A stretch of 64,000 bases of DNA from Sternotherus odoratus (taxonomy: Eukaryota > Chordata > Testudines > Kinosternidae): NCBI GenBank assembly GCA_032164245.1, contig JAVMKO010000005.1, positions 57,955,442-58,019,441 on the forward strand, in the 5' to 3' direction. How positions within the stretch are numbered: the first letter of the stretch is position 1; each line of letters begins with the position of its first letter. The translations under genes and the position numbers were made by a program. Shown one piece after another: positions 37,665 to 55,326 of this stretch. The notes under the pieces are model-generated. The model did not search any database, had not been told where the DNA came from, and was given only the letters and a program-made list of their open reading frames with translations.

Positions 37665-37740
37665 GCCCTGATCCTGTGAAGACTTTTGCACAAGCTTAAC
37701 TTTATGCAGGCGAGTAGTCCCACTGCATCACTTTTTTTGC
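37665..37740. repeat. Fragment of 'gatcctg...cttaacttt...gtagtcccac' foldback family
   Basis: ccctgatcctgtgaagact and aagcttaactttatgcagg then gagtagtcccactgcatca match one arm of a palindromic DNA element frequent in turtles. Related pieces lie at 56065-56170, 56275-56400 and 58500-58560. Confidence 0.5.
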
Positions 37741-39127
37741 AAGGTCTAGACCTTGAATCGTAACAAAGACACCAATACTAACAACTGTACTGTTCCATGT
37801 AGGGGTTTGAAGATTATTTTACTGTGTTCAAAATGTTTCATGGTTTATCAAAAAATAAGCAGGCCTTTTCTCCTAATTAATTCTCCTCTTATATAAAACT
37901 AGCAAAAGTGCCCGGCGTTGCTCGGGTCAGTCGGAGGTGGGGAGGGGGCAGACAGCTGACACCCCCTGACCAACCCCAACACCCACACCTCACCCCTCAC
38001 CCACCCTGACACCTTCCCACCCCCCCGACCAACCCCAACACCCCCCGGCTCACTTACCCCCCGACCAAACCCGACAACCCCACCTGACCCCCCCAAGCAA
38101 ACCCAACACCCCCACCTCACCCCCCGACCGAACCCGACACCCCCACCTGACCCCCCGACCAAACCCGACACCCCCACCTCACCCCCTGAGCAAACCCGAC
38201 ACCCCCACCTCACCCCCCGACCGAACAGTGTATTTAATAATCTGTGTGCTACACAGTGCACCGTGAGCCGGGGGGGGGGGTCGGGTTTGGTCTGGGGGGG
38301 TGGGAAGTTGTCGGGGTGGGTGAGGGGTGAGGTATGGGTGTTGGTCAGGGGGTGTCGGGTTTGCTTGGGGGGGTGAGGTGGGGGTGTCTGGTTCGGTCGG
38401 GGGGTAAGTGAGCCAGGGGGTGTCGGGTTTGGTCTGGGGGGGTGGGAAGGTGTTGGGGTTGGTCAGGGGGTGTTGCAGTTGGTGGGGGGTGAGGTGGGGG
38501 CGTCGGGTTTGCTTGGGGGGGTGAGGTGGGAGTGTCGGGTTCGGTCGGGGGGTAAGTGAGCCGGGAGGTGTCAGGTTTGGTCTGGGGGTGTTGCGATTGG
38601 TGTGGGGGGGTGAGGTGGGGGTGTCGGGTTCGGTCGGGGGGTAAGTGAGCCAGGAGGTGTCGGGTTTGGTCTGGGGGGGTGGGAAGGTGTCGGGGTGGGT
38701 GAGGGGTGAGGTGTTGGGGTTGGTCAGGGGGTGTTGCGGTTGGTGGGGGGGGTGAGGTGGCGGTGTCGGGTTTGGTCAGGGGGTAAGTGAGCCGGGGGGG
38801 GGTGTCGGGTTTGGTCTGGGCACCCACCCAACACCTTTCCCCCCCCCCAGACCAAACCCAACACCCACACCTCCCCCCTCACGCTCCCCCCGACACCTTC
38901 CCACCCCCCCAGACCAACCCCGACACCCCCCCCCGGCTCACTTACCCCCCGACCAAACCCGACACCCCCACCTCACCCCCCCCAAGCAAACCCAAGACCC
39001 CCACCTCACCCCCCGACCGAACCCGACACCCCCACCTCACTTACCGTCCCACCAAACCCAACTCAGATCCGTCGCAGGTGGGGAGGGGGCCCAGAGCCGA
39101 GGGATTCCGGGGACCTTCGCAGGTGGG

Positions 39128-39275
39128 GGGGGGGGCAGAGAACTGAGGGATCTCCGGGGTTCCGTTGGGAGGGGGGAGGGGCAGAGAACTGAGGGATCTC
39201 CGGGGTTCCGTTGGGAGGGGGAGGGGCAGAGAACTGAGGGATCTCCGGGGTTCCGTTGGAGGAGGGAGGGGCGAG
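39128..39275 (+). repeat. Tandem repeat, about 46-bp unit, three copies
   Basis: The unit gcagagaactgagggatctc plus cggggttccgttgggagg recurs three times with length variation in a poly-G spacer. Confidence 0.85.
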
Positions 39276-39492
39276 CTGAGCGAGTGCGGTGTCTGTTGGA
39301 GGGGGTATTATGACATCATCACCACCTAACCGCCCAGCCGATGTGATTGGCCCTGAAAGACTTTCACCCCTGGGGGGCGTCAGAGGTGAGATCTGAAAAT
39401 TTTTCGACCCTTACCAGCATCGAGACCCCAAGACCCCTCACTGTACCAAATTTCAAGTCTCTGGCTCAAACGGTGCGGGAGGAGTTCGCTGT

Positions 39493-39513
39493 CATACATA
39501 CATACATACATAC
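39493..39513. repeat. (CATA)n microsatellite at the element end
   Basis: Five catacata units, followed by a tatatatagat terminus, suggesting a terminal microsatellite of the composite repeat. Confidence 0.85.
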
Positions 39514-40084
39514 ACCACTTGACTTTTATATATATAGATTTTACTTTCTCTCTTCAACTAACATTGATAAACTGGATATAAAAGGGCTAGCTGCAGTGTT
39601 CCAGACCTGTATATTATTTTGTTGATTATTCCAGATTTAATCTTATTTGTTTGTCTTGAAGATCACTGGTGCTCAAGTTTGGGAGATTAGAAGTGTTAAA
39701 GAAAATGGGAGGGAAAACCACCTGATGCAGTTGCAAAAAACTTAGTTTCCAAATTAACATCAACCAAAATCTATCCATAAACAGCAGCATTATCTGTAAT
39801 AATACTGTCTTAATAAAGAAATCTGATTCTTTATTGTTAATTAGGAAAAGTAGATACTGGAAAACAATTTGGAATAAGAAGATTCATGTGATAGAACTGA
39901 CTACTTAACACTGAATGGTACATTTCATTACCATTTATAGGTTATTGTGTATCTTGGTTTCTAACTATGTTCTGTACCATTACTTTTTTGAGAGCTTGAT
40001 CAAGACACAGATAATTACACTTTAATGTGCACTTTTAATTTAACGAGTGGCTTTGATCCTGAGACAAGGAAGGAAAAAGAATAT

Positions 40085-40200
40085 TTCTTGGGTGGTAAGT
40101 TACTGGGAGCATAGATTGTCTGTCATAGCACCTAGTGCAATAGAACTTCAGTTGTGGCTGGGGCTTTCTGGTACTGTTGCAATACAAATAAATAAAACTG
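40085..40200 (+). repeat. L2/MIR-type 3' tail repeat
   Basis: It contains gcacctagtgcaatagaac, ttgtggctggggctttctgg and tgttgcaatacaaataaat, the sense version of the common amniote tail. The copy is diverged. Confidence 0.55.
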
Positions 40201-40748
40201 TCTATATTGCCTACACCTTACTTAAGTTCTCCTTTCAGCTTCTATTATATATGTTTGAATAATACTTTGTTTATAAAGCACCTTTTATTATAGATCCTGT
40301 TTATTCAGAAGGTATCCCAAGATATTTCACAGACAGCATACAGTGCTACTGAAGTGCAGCCACCTCTGGGGTGGAGGGTGGCAGCTGACTAGAACATAGC
40401 ATGTTTCATAGCAGCGAGGTGGGAGGATTTTTTTAATCAAGAAGATCAAGACTGCTCTTCAGAACAATGCATTGTGCTTGTTAATGTCTGTGCAGCGGTG
40501 TTTAAGATCTGGCCTAATAGTTCCTAAACACAATAAAACATGTCATGCTTAAGTGTATATAAAGTTCTACTGTTTGTATTAAGCTTTGCCTCTCCAGGGG
40601 AATGAACAGATAACAGATGCAAAAGTGCAGGTTTCTGTGCTTGCTTAAAAAGCTCTTTGAGAACAATGCCTCAGACCCATGTATATGCTATGGAGGTCAC
40701 AGCAGCAGCAGTTGTGTACCATTTGTGTCAATATTCAGGTTAATGTGA

Positions 40749-46117
<5,369 letters not shown>

Positions 46118-46495
46118 AGTTGTGTGTGGTTTTTCAGTAGTGATTGCTTATAATCATTCCAATAGGTTTGCGTGCTGGAAGCTTTTCCCTAGCGGTACCT
46201 GTCGGGTCGGCAGTGAAGACCACTGAAGTTGCGACTTCATGGCGATGTATATATGACCCTGCTGACTCACCACCCTTTCAGTTCCTGCTTACCACCCATG
46301 ATGGTCGTTGGAACAGCTTCACTTGCTCTCAAGCCTCTTAGCTAAGCCATCACCCAGCAGGCGAGGGATGATGCTGGTTTTGGTTTGGTGGTCCTCCAAT
46401 CAACAGTCAGGTGAACTCTGACCTCTCCGCTGGGGTAACTGCTTGGAAGTCACCTATTGGAATTCACATGAGCAATCACTCGAAGAAGAAAAAAC
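46118..46495. mobile_element. Foldback DNA element, first of a doublet
   Basis: Left end tgattgcttataatcattcc (46141) and right end ggaattcacatgagcaatca (to 46478) are inverted repeats with the same framing bases. The ends correspond to a turtle family with 'gttcttcgagatgtgt...' termini. The small open frame starting at 46144 is incidental. Confidence 0.7.
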
Positions 46496-46795
46496 GTTCC
46501 TCACCTCTCGTAACTGTTGTTTTTTGAGATGTGCTGCTCATGTCCATTCCAAATCCCACCCGCCTCCCCACTGTCAGAATCTTCTGGTAAGAAGGAACTG
46601 AATGGGTGGCGGGTCGGCAGGTTCATATATACGTCGCCATGAAGGCGCCACTCCAAGGGTCTCCACTGCCGACCTGACGGGTACCACTAGGGGAAAGCTT
46701 CCAGTGATTGTGCATGCAGTGCGGACACACACCTATTGGAATGGACATGAGCAATACATCTCGAAGAACAACAGCTACGAGAGGCGAGTAACCGT
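46496..46795. mobile_element. Foldback DNA element, second of the doublet
   Basis: Left end cctcacctctcgtaactgtt and right end aacagctacgagaggcgagt are long inverted repeats extending through ctcatgtccattccaa / ttggaatggacatgag. It abuts the previous element with no spacer. Its right arm (46666-46739) is also complementary to the left arm of the first element (46159-46213). Confidence 0.78.
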
Positions 46796-46882
46796 TTTTT
46801 TAATGACTTGTGTCTCTTGCCTCTATTTCTTGGCATTTAACCTGTCATAATGGCTGCACCTCCATTTACTCTTATAGCCCAC

Positions 46883-47597
46883 TGTAGCAGGGCGGCGACT
46901 CACCCCGCGGCGCCTCCTGCTGGTCCGTCCGGGAATTAGCTCGCCAGCGTCCGGAGCACCCTCTGCAGGCCGATGTCCCGCTTGCTGCTGGCCCCATGTT
47001 CCTCCCGGACCCCAGTGCCCTGGATGCTGCACCCCTGCAGTACCCCCACAGGTCTTAGGGTCTCCCCTCCCTGGGGAACCCAAACCCTCTATCCCCACCT
47101 TGCCTCAGACTAGACAACTGCCAGTCACCGCTTGCCCCCATTCACTGGGGCAGACTGCAGTATCATTGCCACTCATCATTGGGGGGGGAGAGGTTTGGCC
47201 TGCTGCTTCTACCTCAGTAGCCATGGGCTGCCCCCTGCACCCTAGTACCCCTTGTTGGGGCTTCCCCTAGGCCCTGCAGCTTGGGGCTTTCTAGGCTAGA
47301 GCTTTCTCAGCTCCTCCTGCCTTGCCCTAGCCCTGCTTCCCTCTAGGTACTCTGTCAAGCTCCCAGCAGCCAGGCCTGTCTGCCTCTGCAGACAGAGAGA
47401 CACTCTCTCAAGCCCCTGCCTCTCAGCCCTTTTATAAGGGCCTGGTCTGTTTGGGGCGTGGCCACCCAGCTGAGCCCACTTCCCAAGCAGCTCAGCTTTT
47501 CCCTATTCAGCCTGGGAGCTGCTTCCCCCCAGCCACAGCCCTTCCCAGGGCTATTTTAAGCCACTTTTTGCTGGAGTGGGGCAGCCACCCCACTACA
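46883..47597 (-). mobile_element. LTR-like unit, copy 2 (715 bp), inverted
   Basis: The + strand starts TGTAGCAGGGCGGCGACTC and ends GCCACCCCACTACA, so on the minus strand it reads TGTAGTGGGGTGGC to CTACA like copy 1. A TATA box (cttataaaaggg on the minus strand, near 47435) is better preserved than in copy 1. Flanks show ccac (46879-46882 and 47599-47602), a 4-bp repeat offset by one base. Open frames inside (46823, 47451, 47507) are by-products. Confidence 0.72.
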
Positions 47598-48884
47598 TCC
47601 ACACTGCTGTGTCTGGGCCACTGCCTCTGTAGCAGGTCAAATACGTCATTTCCCACCCTGAAGACAGATGACACAGCTTTTAAAAATAGATGTATGTCTC
47701 TTTTCACAACAGCTGCTCCCAAAACATTATGGTAAGTTCCCTTGACTTGACACCTAGAGGGAATGGCCCAGCGGGTTAGCAACATGCTCATTTGCTTTTA
47801 ACTATGGCTACTTGCATGCCTTAATGCCTCCTCCTTCAGTGCGGCCAGAGTTCTCCTCATAGCATAGTTCTGATTGGGACACTTTGAGGTTCCAGGATTT
47901 AAATGAAGGCTCTTTGGAGCATGAGCTTGGCTGCTTTTGCCCTTCTAGTCCTGCATTTTCAGTTGTATAATACATTTATTTTAAGGCCTGTTATGCAAGT
48001 AAAATGGAGTTCACAGATCACGTGTTTTTTTGGGGGTGGGTTTTTTTTGTTTTTGTTTTGGTAAGTCAAGAAGGAAATAATTTTTTTTTCATAAATATTT
48101 TAACAAGCTGCTGAACTTTTCTTTGCTCCCAGAGTAGTTTTTTCTTTTGTCAGGAGGCCAAGCTGAGGCCAGACAAGGGGACGACAGGATGAGATCATAC
48201 AGGAGCTTTGTCAGAAAAAGACAGTGTTCAATATCTCTGCACTGAGAGAGGCCCGAGGGCAGTGTTGTGCAGAGAAAGTACTTCAGCAGTCACTGAGAAA
48301 CTGCAGCAAATGAATCCTGTGATAGCCTGGATGGGCGGCTAAGTGTTAGACATTTGATAGCAGAGATAGCAACCCTTTCTCTTTGATAGAGTGCTGTGAT
48401 TGGCTTGTTTTCAACCACAGTTAATCTTTTTAATTATGGACTTTATTCAATAAAGTATGAAACTTCATGTCATTAGAGTTTTGTGTATTAAGATTTGTTT
48501 GGTTTTGGGGTATCCTTTTAAGACTATAACAACTTATCCTAAGAGTAATTAAGCTGTGCTTTTAGTGGGTCAGATACCAAAGTTATCAGTACAAAGGACC
48601 CTGAGATAACCAATTTACATTGCAGTTAAGTGAATTGGCAAGTCTGCAGTTTTAAGACATAGCCTTAACATGATGCTGGAACCAAAAGGTTTGTCTTGAG
48701 TAGGATAAAAGGTCTTTTTCTGGTTCAGTATGTTAGCTAATGTGACTTAAAACATTGGTATGGCCAGGGTGAGATGTATTTTAACACAGGTTATCTAGTC
48801 AGTGAACTCTTGGCTCTTCACTACACTTCTAGCAAATGTGGATTCTAGTCTAGACAGAGGTACAAGTAATACTGCAAGAGCCAG

Positions 48885-49430
48885 GGCACTGTACTGGATA
48901 CCGGCTTCTGTAGGCAGCAATTTAAAGGGCCTGGGGCTCCCAGCAGTGGCTGGAGCCCTGGGCTCTTCAAATTGCCACCAGAGCCCCACGGCTGGAGCCC
49001 TGGGGTAGCAGCGGCGGGGCTCTGGGGATGCATTAAAGGGCCCGGGGCTCTAGCCACGGTTACCATCCCAGCCCTTTAAATTGCTGCTGGAGCCCTGCCA
49101 CTGCTACCCCAGAACTCCGGCAGCAGAGCTCTGGAGATGATTTAAAGGGTGCACAGCAGTAGCATCAGATGGAGCCCTGGGGCCTTTAAATCACCGCCCG
49201 AGCCCCCAGCTGCCATTGCTATCCCAGGGCTCTGGCAGCTGGGCTCAGGTGGCAATTGAAAAGGCCCAGGGGTCTCCTGCCACTACCCTCTGGGGCCCTT
49301 TAAATCACCACCCAGGCCCAACTGCAGGAGCCTTAAGGTAGTGACAGCGGGGCTCTGGCAGTGATTTAAATGGCATGGGGCTCCCTGCTGCCACTACCAC
49401 CCTGCTCAGGATTCCAGAGTACCGGTGAGT
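48885..49430. repeat. GC-rich palindromic minisatellite
   Basis: The phrases atttaaagggcctggggctc, gctggagccctggg, ctttaaattgctgctggagc and ccgcccgagccccc alternate in both orientations every 60-80 bp, so each unit is close to self-complementary around tttaaa. It begins after gtactggataccgg and ends at agtaccggtgagtcc. This matches a turtle repeat I have seen, without a class. Confidence 0.7.
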
Positions 49431-49539
49431 CCTTCAAGTTACTTTCACCCCTGAATCTAGATATACAGTATCCTAAAAGAGAACATTGATCATGGGTGGT
49501 TAAGTAAGGGTGGTATTTGCTTTTAGGTCTGACCTCTTG

Positions 49540-49830
49540 AGGTTGTCTTGTATGTAAGATGCTGGACTGGGTTCAGTTCCCAGCACTGCCACACACTCAC
49601 TCTTTGCCCCTGGGCAAGTCAGTCAATCTCTCAATGCCTCAGCTCTCTGTCTGTGAATTAAGGATTAAAATCCCTCCTTTCTCTTACCCATGGCCCACCT
49701 CATCTGTTGAAATTGACAGGTCTTTGGGGCAGGGACTCCTCCTAAATCTGTATTTATGCAGAGCTTTGCTCAGAGGGGCCCTGATCACAGGTAGGATCCC
49801 TAGGCACTGCTAGAATTCAAATAATAATAA
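49540..49830 (+). repeat. MIR-like SINE with L2-type tail, nearly full length
   Basis: It shows, in order, aagatgctggactgggttca (tRNA-derived or B-box-like region), gggcaagtcagtcaatctct, caatgcctcagctctctgt (core), then aggtctttggggcagggact and gcactgctagaattcaaata (tail) with an AAT-repeat end. It is the best preserved member of this type in the window. Confidence 0.75.
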
Positions 49831-52800
49831 TTCTATACTGCAGTACATATCCAAGAAATAAAGCTCTGTTAATGTACAAATCTCCTTCTCAACGATTTAT
49901 AGTGGTTTCAGCACACATGCCTATCTACTTAGTTTAGATTAATGGGGTAGATTCACCAATTCCACCTCCCTGCACAGCCTGGTCCCCTGCACACCAGGGT
50001 GATTCACCATGTGGAAGAGTAGCCAGTGTTAATGCTACCTAGGAAGAGCAGCTGCAGCTTGTGGGCACCGCATCAGCATAGACTATGGAAGGGATACAGT
50101 GAATTAGCTCATCCTGTCATTCATTTCGCAATGAGCGCAATCCACTTTGGGGCTAGGCTGGAGCTGACAGAGGTTGTGGAAAGATTTCAGCCCCTTTTTA
50201 TTACTGTATCCTTCCCTCTACTTCAGTGACTCTGCCCTTGGGTTTTTGGTGGTAGAGACAAACTTAAACCTGAGCTGACCATGGCCCAAAGCTGTAAAGC
50301 ACGTTGAAAGTGAAGAAATTGGTGACCTAACTGTCCAACAGAAACCTGAAAGAAAAAGGGGTGGGAGATAGGGGAATGCATATATGCCTGTGGAGGAGAG
50401 AAGTAAGCAAATTATTTATAGTGGCATTTACCCATCACAAGGTGCTCTTTCTGAGCTGTAATACAGTCTGGCATGTTATCCTTTCCAGCTCTTCTTCCTC
50501 CAGATGTACATCATTGTGTCACTCCAGTGCCCTTCTGTTGGTCTCCATGCCTTGAGAGCATTCAGTGAAGTTCATGGGAGTCCAGCCACACAGAGAGTAG
50601 GATTAGCTGCTTCCACTGGTATTGATAGCTTTTTGCCACTAATGTGCTGTGCTAGCAGGAGCATGAATTGGACGAACAAATCAGGTCATTTCATCCCAAG
50701 ATAACAAGAGCAGTCAATATATGCAACTGATTTTCTGCTGGTCAAAATCCTAAATCCATGTCTTAATTCTTGTATTCCTATGTCACTTAGCTTTCAGGAA
50801 TGTTCTTGCTCTTAACCCCTCGCACAGGAAACTAGTATTGTCCAGTATAAAGGTTAGTAGACAGTGCTTATTTTCAGAGAAGAATTATGAGCTAGGTTAC
50901 TTTCCATGCAGAGAAGTATTATTTTTTAATAGTTTTTTTACTATTACTTCTCCTTTCATTCTTATTAGTTCTTTCCAGATATAATACACCTGTAACAAAG
51001 AATTTAGATTAAGTGCTGTGTGATAAAACATAATTTTAAACATTAATTAAAGAATAATCAAAGAATCAAGCAGGATCTGGTCTAATTATGCTAATTTTAA
51101 AACCATATCATATCATGTGGAAGTCAAGGAGCAATGTCCTAGAGTAATAGAAATTAAATAAGAAGAGTAGATATAAAGAGACCTTTTAGAATATTTATAT
51201 TCCCCTCATTGGTGCAAGATTGTTCCCTACCTACAGTGTACAAACTTACATTTTCTATGAAACTCAGTGGAGGTAAATTTGTCCATCTTTGAAAATGCAC
51301 CTTGACTGTTCTCTTTATATACATTGTTTTTCTTCCATGTTACTTCAGTTTTTAATAACTCATAAAGAAAACAATCAGTGTATGTTTACTTGGCAGGTTT
51401 TCCAGGTAGAGAGAAAAGGGCCTTATTTTTATTTGTTTGTTTACTTGATTGCCATTTTTTTTTGTCGACCTGATCTTTTAATTTTCTAACAAAGCCCCTT
51501 GTTCTTTTGTATTCTTGACATCCAAGCATGCTAAATCATGGTATGTAGCAGCTATAGGTAGGAAATAAAGGAAAGAGAAAGGGAAGTTAAGCACGTAATC
51601 ATTTCCCAAACCATTTAGGGCTTTACAAATGAAAACCAATACCTTGAATTCTAGCTGATCACTCTGAGCCCTGAAAACTTCTAATGCAAACTCTTGCAGT
51701 GCCTCATATATTAATATATTTTAATAGTCAATTTTATTTATTTCTTACTTTACTTTGGAGTCATTTAAACATACAAATCTGAACAAGACTGGTCCCCAGG
51801 AAGTAATATTGAACTTCTGAGAACAGAGTGGTTGGGTTTTATATTATGGTCTCCTCTGCAATTGCCTGTATTCATCTTACTTGCTTTGGAAAGTAAGGCC
51901 TTTTCATCATAGGAAAAACAAATCACATTATTTAGTGTGCTCACTGTAGGAGCAATTTCATTAAGACAAAGAGTTGTAGTGGTCTCTAGGTTCTCGATGT
52001 GAAAAATGATTCACCGCAGGTCTAAAATGAAATTGGTAGATGTAAATTGTTGGGAATTTGTAACAGTCGTCATCTCCCACTGGGTATTGTGCAGGCCTTG
52101 AAATGCCCCACAGCAGTGTGAAAGGGAAGGGTTGGAGGGGTTTTTTTGGTATGTGTGGGGTTTTTTTTGAAGACTCCTGGCATATTTTTTTTTAAATACT
52201 GCAGTCAAATGTGTATCTGTCTTTCTGTGAAATAATTTGTGGTAACCCCAAGAACTGTGAATTAACCTAAGTATAAACAACAAAGCAGGAAGGTGTGTGG
52301 GGCAGGGACAGGGAGCGGATGGGGTTTTTTTGGGAACAAAATCTTAGCAGAGAATCATTATAACAAAAGTAGAGTTACAAAACATACTCTCCCTGCCCTG
52401 GTCACATCAGTCACCTGGAGTGATATGTGGAGAGCTAAATATATGGCCCTGTCATTAAATTGTTTGGGATGTTGTTTAAAATACAGGAGGTGCTGGAACA
52501 ATTTGTATAGTGGGGGAGCTGAGAGTCATTGAACCAAACTGTAAACCCTGTATAAAATGTAAACCAGTTCAAGCAGCATCACCCCTAGTTCTAGCACATA
52601 GGTTAAAACATTACACAAAATATAAAAAACAACCGCAGGGCACAAGTGAAAATATGTCAATAAGCAAAGGGAGGAGGGGCTAACTGTATCCCAGGATATG
52701 AGAGAGGGAGAGAGACTGTCCATTCTTTATTTTCCGAAGAGCAGAAGAATGGGCTGAGGCAGATGCTCTGAGTGGAGAAAATTCAGAACCCTTGGAATGC

Positions 52801-54686
52801 TGCTTAGCAAAAAGCTTGCCTCCACATTGCAATAGTTAAACCTCTACAGTAACATAAATAATACTACAAAAAGAGGGCAGGCACTTCTTAGTTGTGGCTC
52901 AAAGGGAGGCTTTAGTTACTCTATATATACTTGTATATAAAGTAACCCTCGCTTGCACATTAATTAATTAATTCAGGGCACTTTTCCTTTAGATACAGTC
53001 CATAATCGTATGTGCAAGTATGTGAACCCACACCATATCCAGTGGCAGAGACTCAGTTGACCAAAGGGCAGCAGCCAGTCCTTCCAGTGCATGCACAATT
53101 TGTGGGAGTCACACTTGTACCCCAAGCAGACTAGCTGCTCCTCAAGTGTGGCAGCATTCTCTTCTGGCTGGGAGGTAGATTCCCCATTGGAACAGCTTTC
53201 AACATGGGCTCCATATAGGGCTGAGTGCTCTCTGGCACATTAGCATTTTTCTTTCCCTTTGACTCACGTATCATCAAAGTGCCTCTTTCCAAAGCACTTC
53301 TGAAATTTGGCCTAAGTGTATAAACTTCTGCGAGAGCACATACACCTCTAGAACCTATTACAGGGAACATGCAGGACTTCAAGATATTTGACAGCTTTGA
53401 TTATGAAGAAGGGGAAAGGAACACCAAAAGTGATACATACAGGGAAAATGGAGAAGAAATCCCAACAGTTTCCTGTGACACAGTGCTAGTCTTCTGTTTT
53501 GTTAAAGGCTCTGTTGTCTCTCTCTCATTTCGTCGTGATCTAGTAGAATTCATAGTTTAGGAACTTAACTGAGAAATGTACAGATTTGAGAGAGGTTGGG
53601 ATTGCTCAGAATGGAGTGATTTGTTTTCAAAACCTGTCCTGTGAGGGGAGACTCAAGCGCTAAAAATGAAGGGGTATGTATGGTGGCGAGGGGAGGGGGG
53701 GAGGGAGGATAAATGTCCTGAATACTTGTGTTTAACCTTAGCTCATCAATCAATGAACAGTTAGGTTAGTGTTTCAGACTAGATAGAATGATGACAGAGC
53801 AATGTAATTGGTATCTCCAAAGAGATTCCTTTGCACTCCTCAAAATATTGAGATGCATAAGTGGGTGATACCTTTCATATAATCTTGGGAACAGATTAGG
53901 ATTTTGGCTACAAATCTGGAGATTTGTAAAAGTATGTGTATTATGAAGTAAATACCCTGTGCTTGAGTGTGGTATAAAGTCTCTATATGCATGCTGTAAA
54001 TTTTGAATGATCATTCTACTCGGGTGAGTAAATCACACATTCCATACCACGAAAGCTCTTATTCTGTATATGCCGCTTATGCTAGAGACAAAAACTCAGA
54101 TAGCAATGCTTTAGAGCTTGCCTAGCCAAACACTTAGTTCGCATCTAGCTGGATTGTGAATCTACCCCTCACTAGTCTGCCGTGATTAAAGCACACTAAG
54201 GAACTGTGGATGAACTTCAGCAGGATCTGCTTGGACAGTCTGGCTACTGTGAGGTAAAATCACAGCCCAGCCTGCTGCAAACTAAATATTCATATAGTCA
54301 AGTCCTAAGAGGATTGTAAATGTACTGTTTTGAGGCACCTCCCCTATCAATGTGCATAGCCACAGGCCCTAGCTACTATGAGATCAACTAAACAGGCCTT
54401 GTAGCAGTGAAGATGGATTAGTGGGCAGAGTGCAGGTGAAGTAATCAAAAGATACATGATAAATGCAATTTATAAGCTGCTAGCTCTGCAATTAATCTTC
54501 TGGCTCTCACTATCACATGCTTGGGTTAAAAAACAAAAAAAACTACCGCCTCTCAGTCTGTATACTTCCACATCCACCTTTAATTGCAACACTGCAGCAC
54601 TTAATAATGGTTGTCATATAGTCCATCGAATTAAATTAAAAATGTCCATAAACAGCAAGGAATGGGCTGAATGATCAAAGCTAAGG
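49831..54686. other. Intronic sequence without recognised genes
   Basis: About 4.9 kb with no convincing transposon or exon. Homopolymer tracts occur near 52140 and 52185 and a G-rich run near 53690. Confidence 0.45.
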
Positions 54687-54906
54687 CCATCTCTATGCTA
54701 TCACTTATGTCAGCAAAATTTATGTCGCTCAGGGTGTGAATATTCCACACCATAAGCACTATAAATGACACCAGCATAAGCCGCTCATTGTTGGGGTGGA
54801 TTAATTATGTCAACAGGAGAGCTCTCTCCCATCTGCATATAGCGGCTACATAAGAGATCTTATAGTGGTCCCACTGTAAGCTCACTAGTGTAGACATAGC
54901 CTTAGA
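54687..54906. mobile_element. Nonautonomous DNA transposon (MITE) with 19-bp inverted ends
   Basis: Left end ctaaggccatctctatgct and right end agtgtagacatagccttag pair with three mismatches. Interior gctcagggtgtgaatattcc and caacaggagagctctctccc match a common turtle MITE. No open frame. Confidence 0.8.
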
Positions 54907-55326
54907 AGCTTGTTTGAGCTGGTTTCTGTGTGCTGAATAAAATTGCATAGGCATGTTAAAAGAAATCAGATATTCCTGTGGAAGTGTTTAGCAGAGCAGT
55001 CTGGAGGGAGTCTGGGTTTTGATCCCACTGCATTGCCCAGGTGCTTTGTGTTGCAGGGGCAGCTAGCTGTATTTTGACCTTCAGGGACTCCTATTGCTAT
55101 TTCTGCTGTCTGGATAAGGATTGTTTATGTTCTCAGCACTATTAGAATTGTTTGCTTTTTTAAAATTAATACTTCATTATTTCTAAATCGTTGAAATGTT
55201 TCTGACTTCTGGATCTAGAATTACACATCGTTCTGTTCAGTAAATGAAAGATTTACAGCAGGCTGGAACACACCAAAATTAGAAAAGGATTCCTACGGAG
55301 GACTCAAATTCTGTCTAATGTATCTA

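Larger units (their letters stand above)
37899..39540. repeat. Composite GC-rich repeat with strand-switching minisatellite
   Basis: The block starts with a stem-loop forming cccggcgttgctcggg (37911-37926) and ends with (cata)n and tatatatagat, the termini of a widespread repeat whose class I cannot assign. Inside, units of about 31 bp of the type ccccccgaccaaacccgac followed by acccccacctca run C-rich on the + strand at 37960-38225, G-rich at 38260-38820, and C-rich again at 38823-39062. A different G-rich repeat follows. Proline-rich and glycine-rich open frames on both strands are artefacts of the array. Confidence 0.8.

Noticed and set aside
38345..38827. Long proline/threonine-rich open frame, plus matching frames at 37899 and 38787
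   Set aside because: It is a direct read-through of the 31-bp minisatellite in all frames and both strands, with no start context or splice signals.
37960..39062. CRISPR-like array
   Set aside because: Units are contiguous without unique spacers and the genome is vertebrate; this is a minisatellite.
46883..47597. A CpG-island promoter for a minus-strand gene
   Set aside because: The GC-rich block is explained as the second copy of the LTR-like unit.
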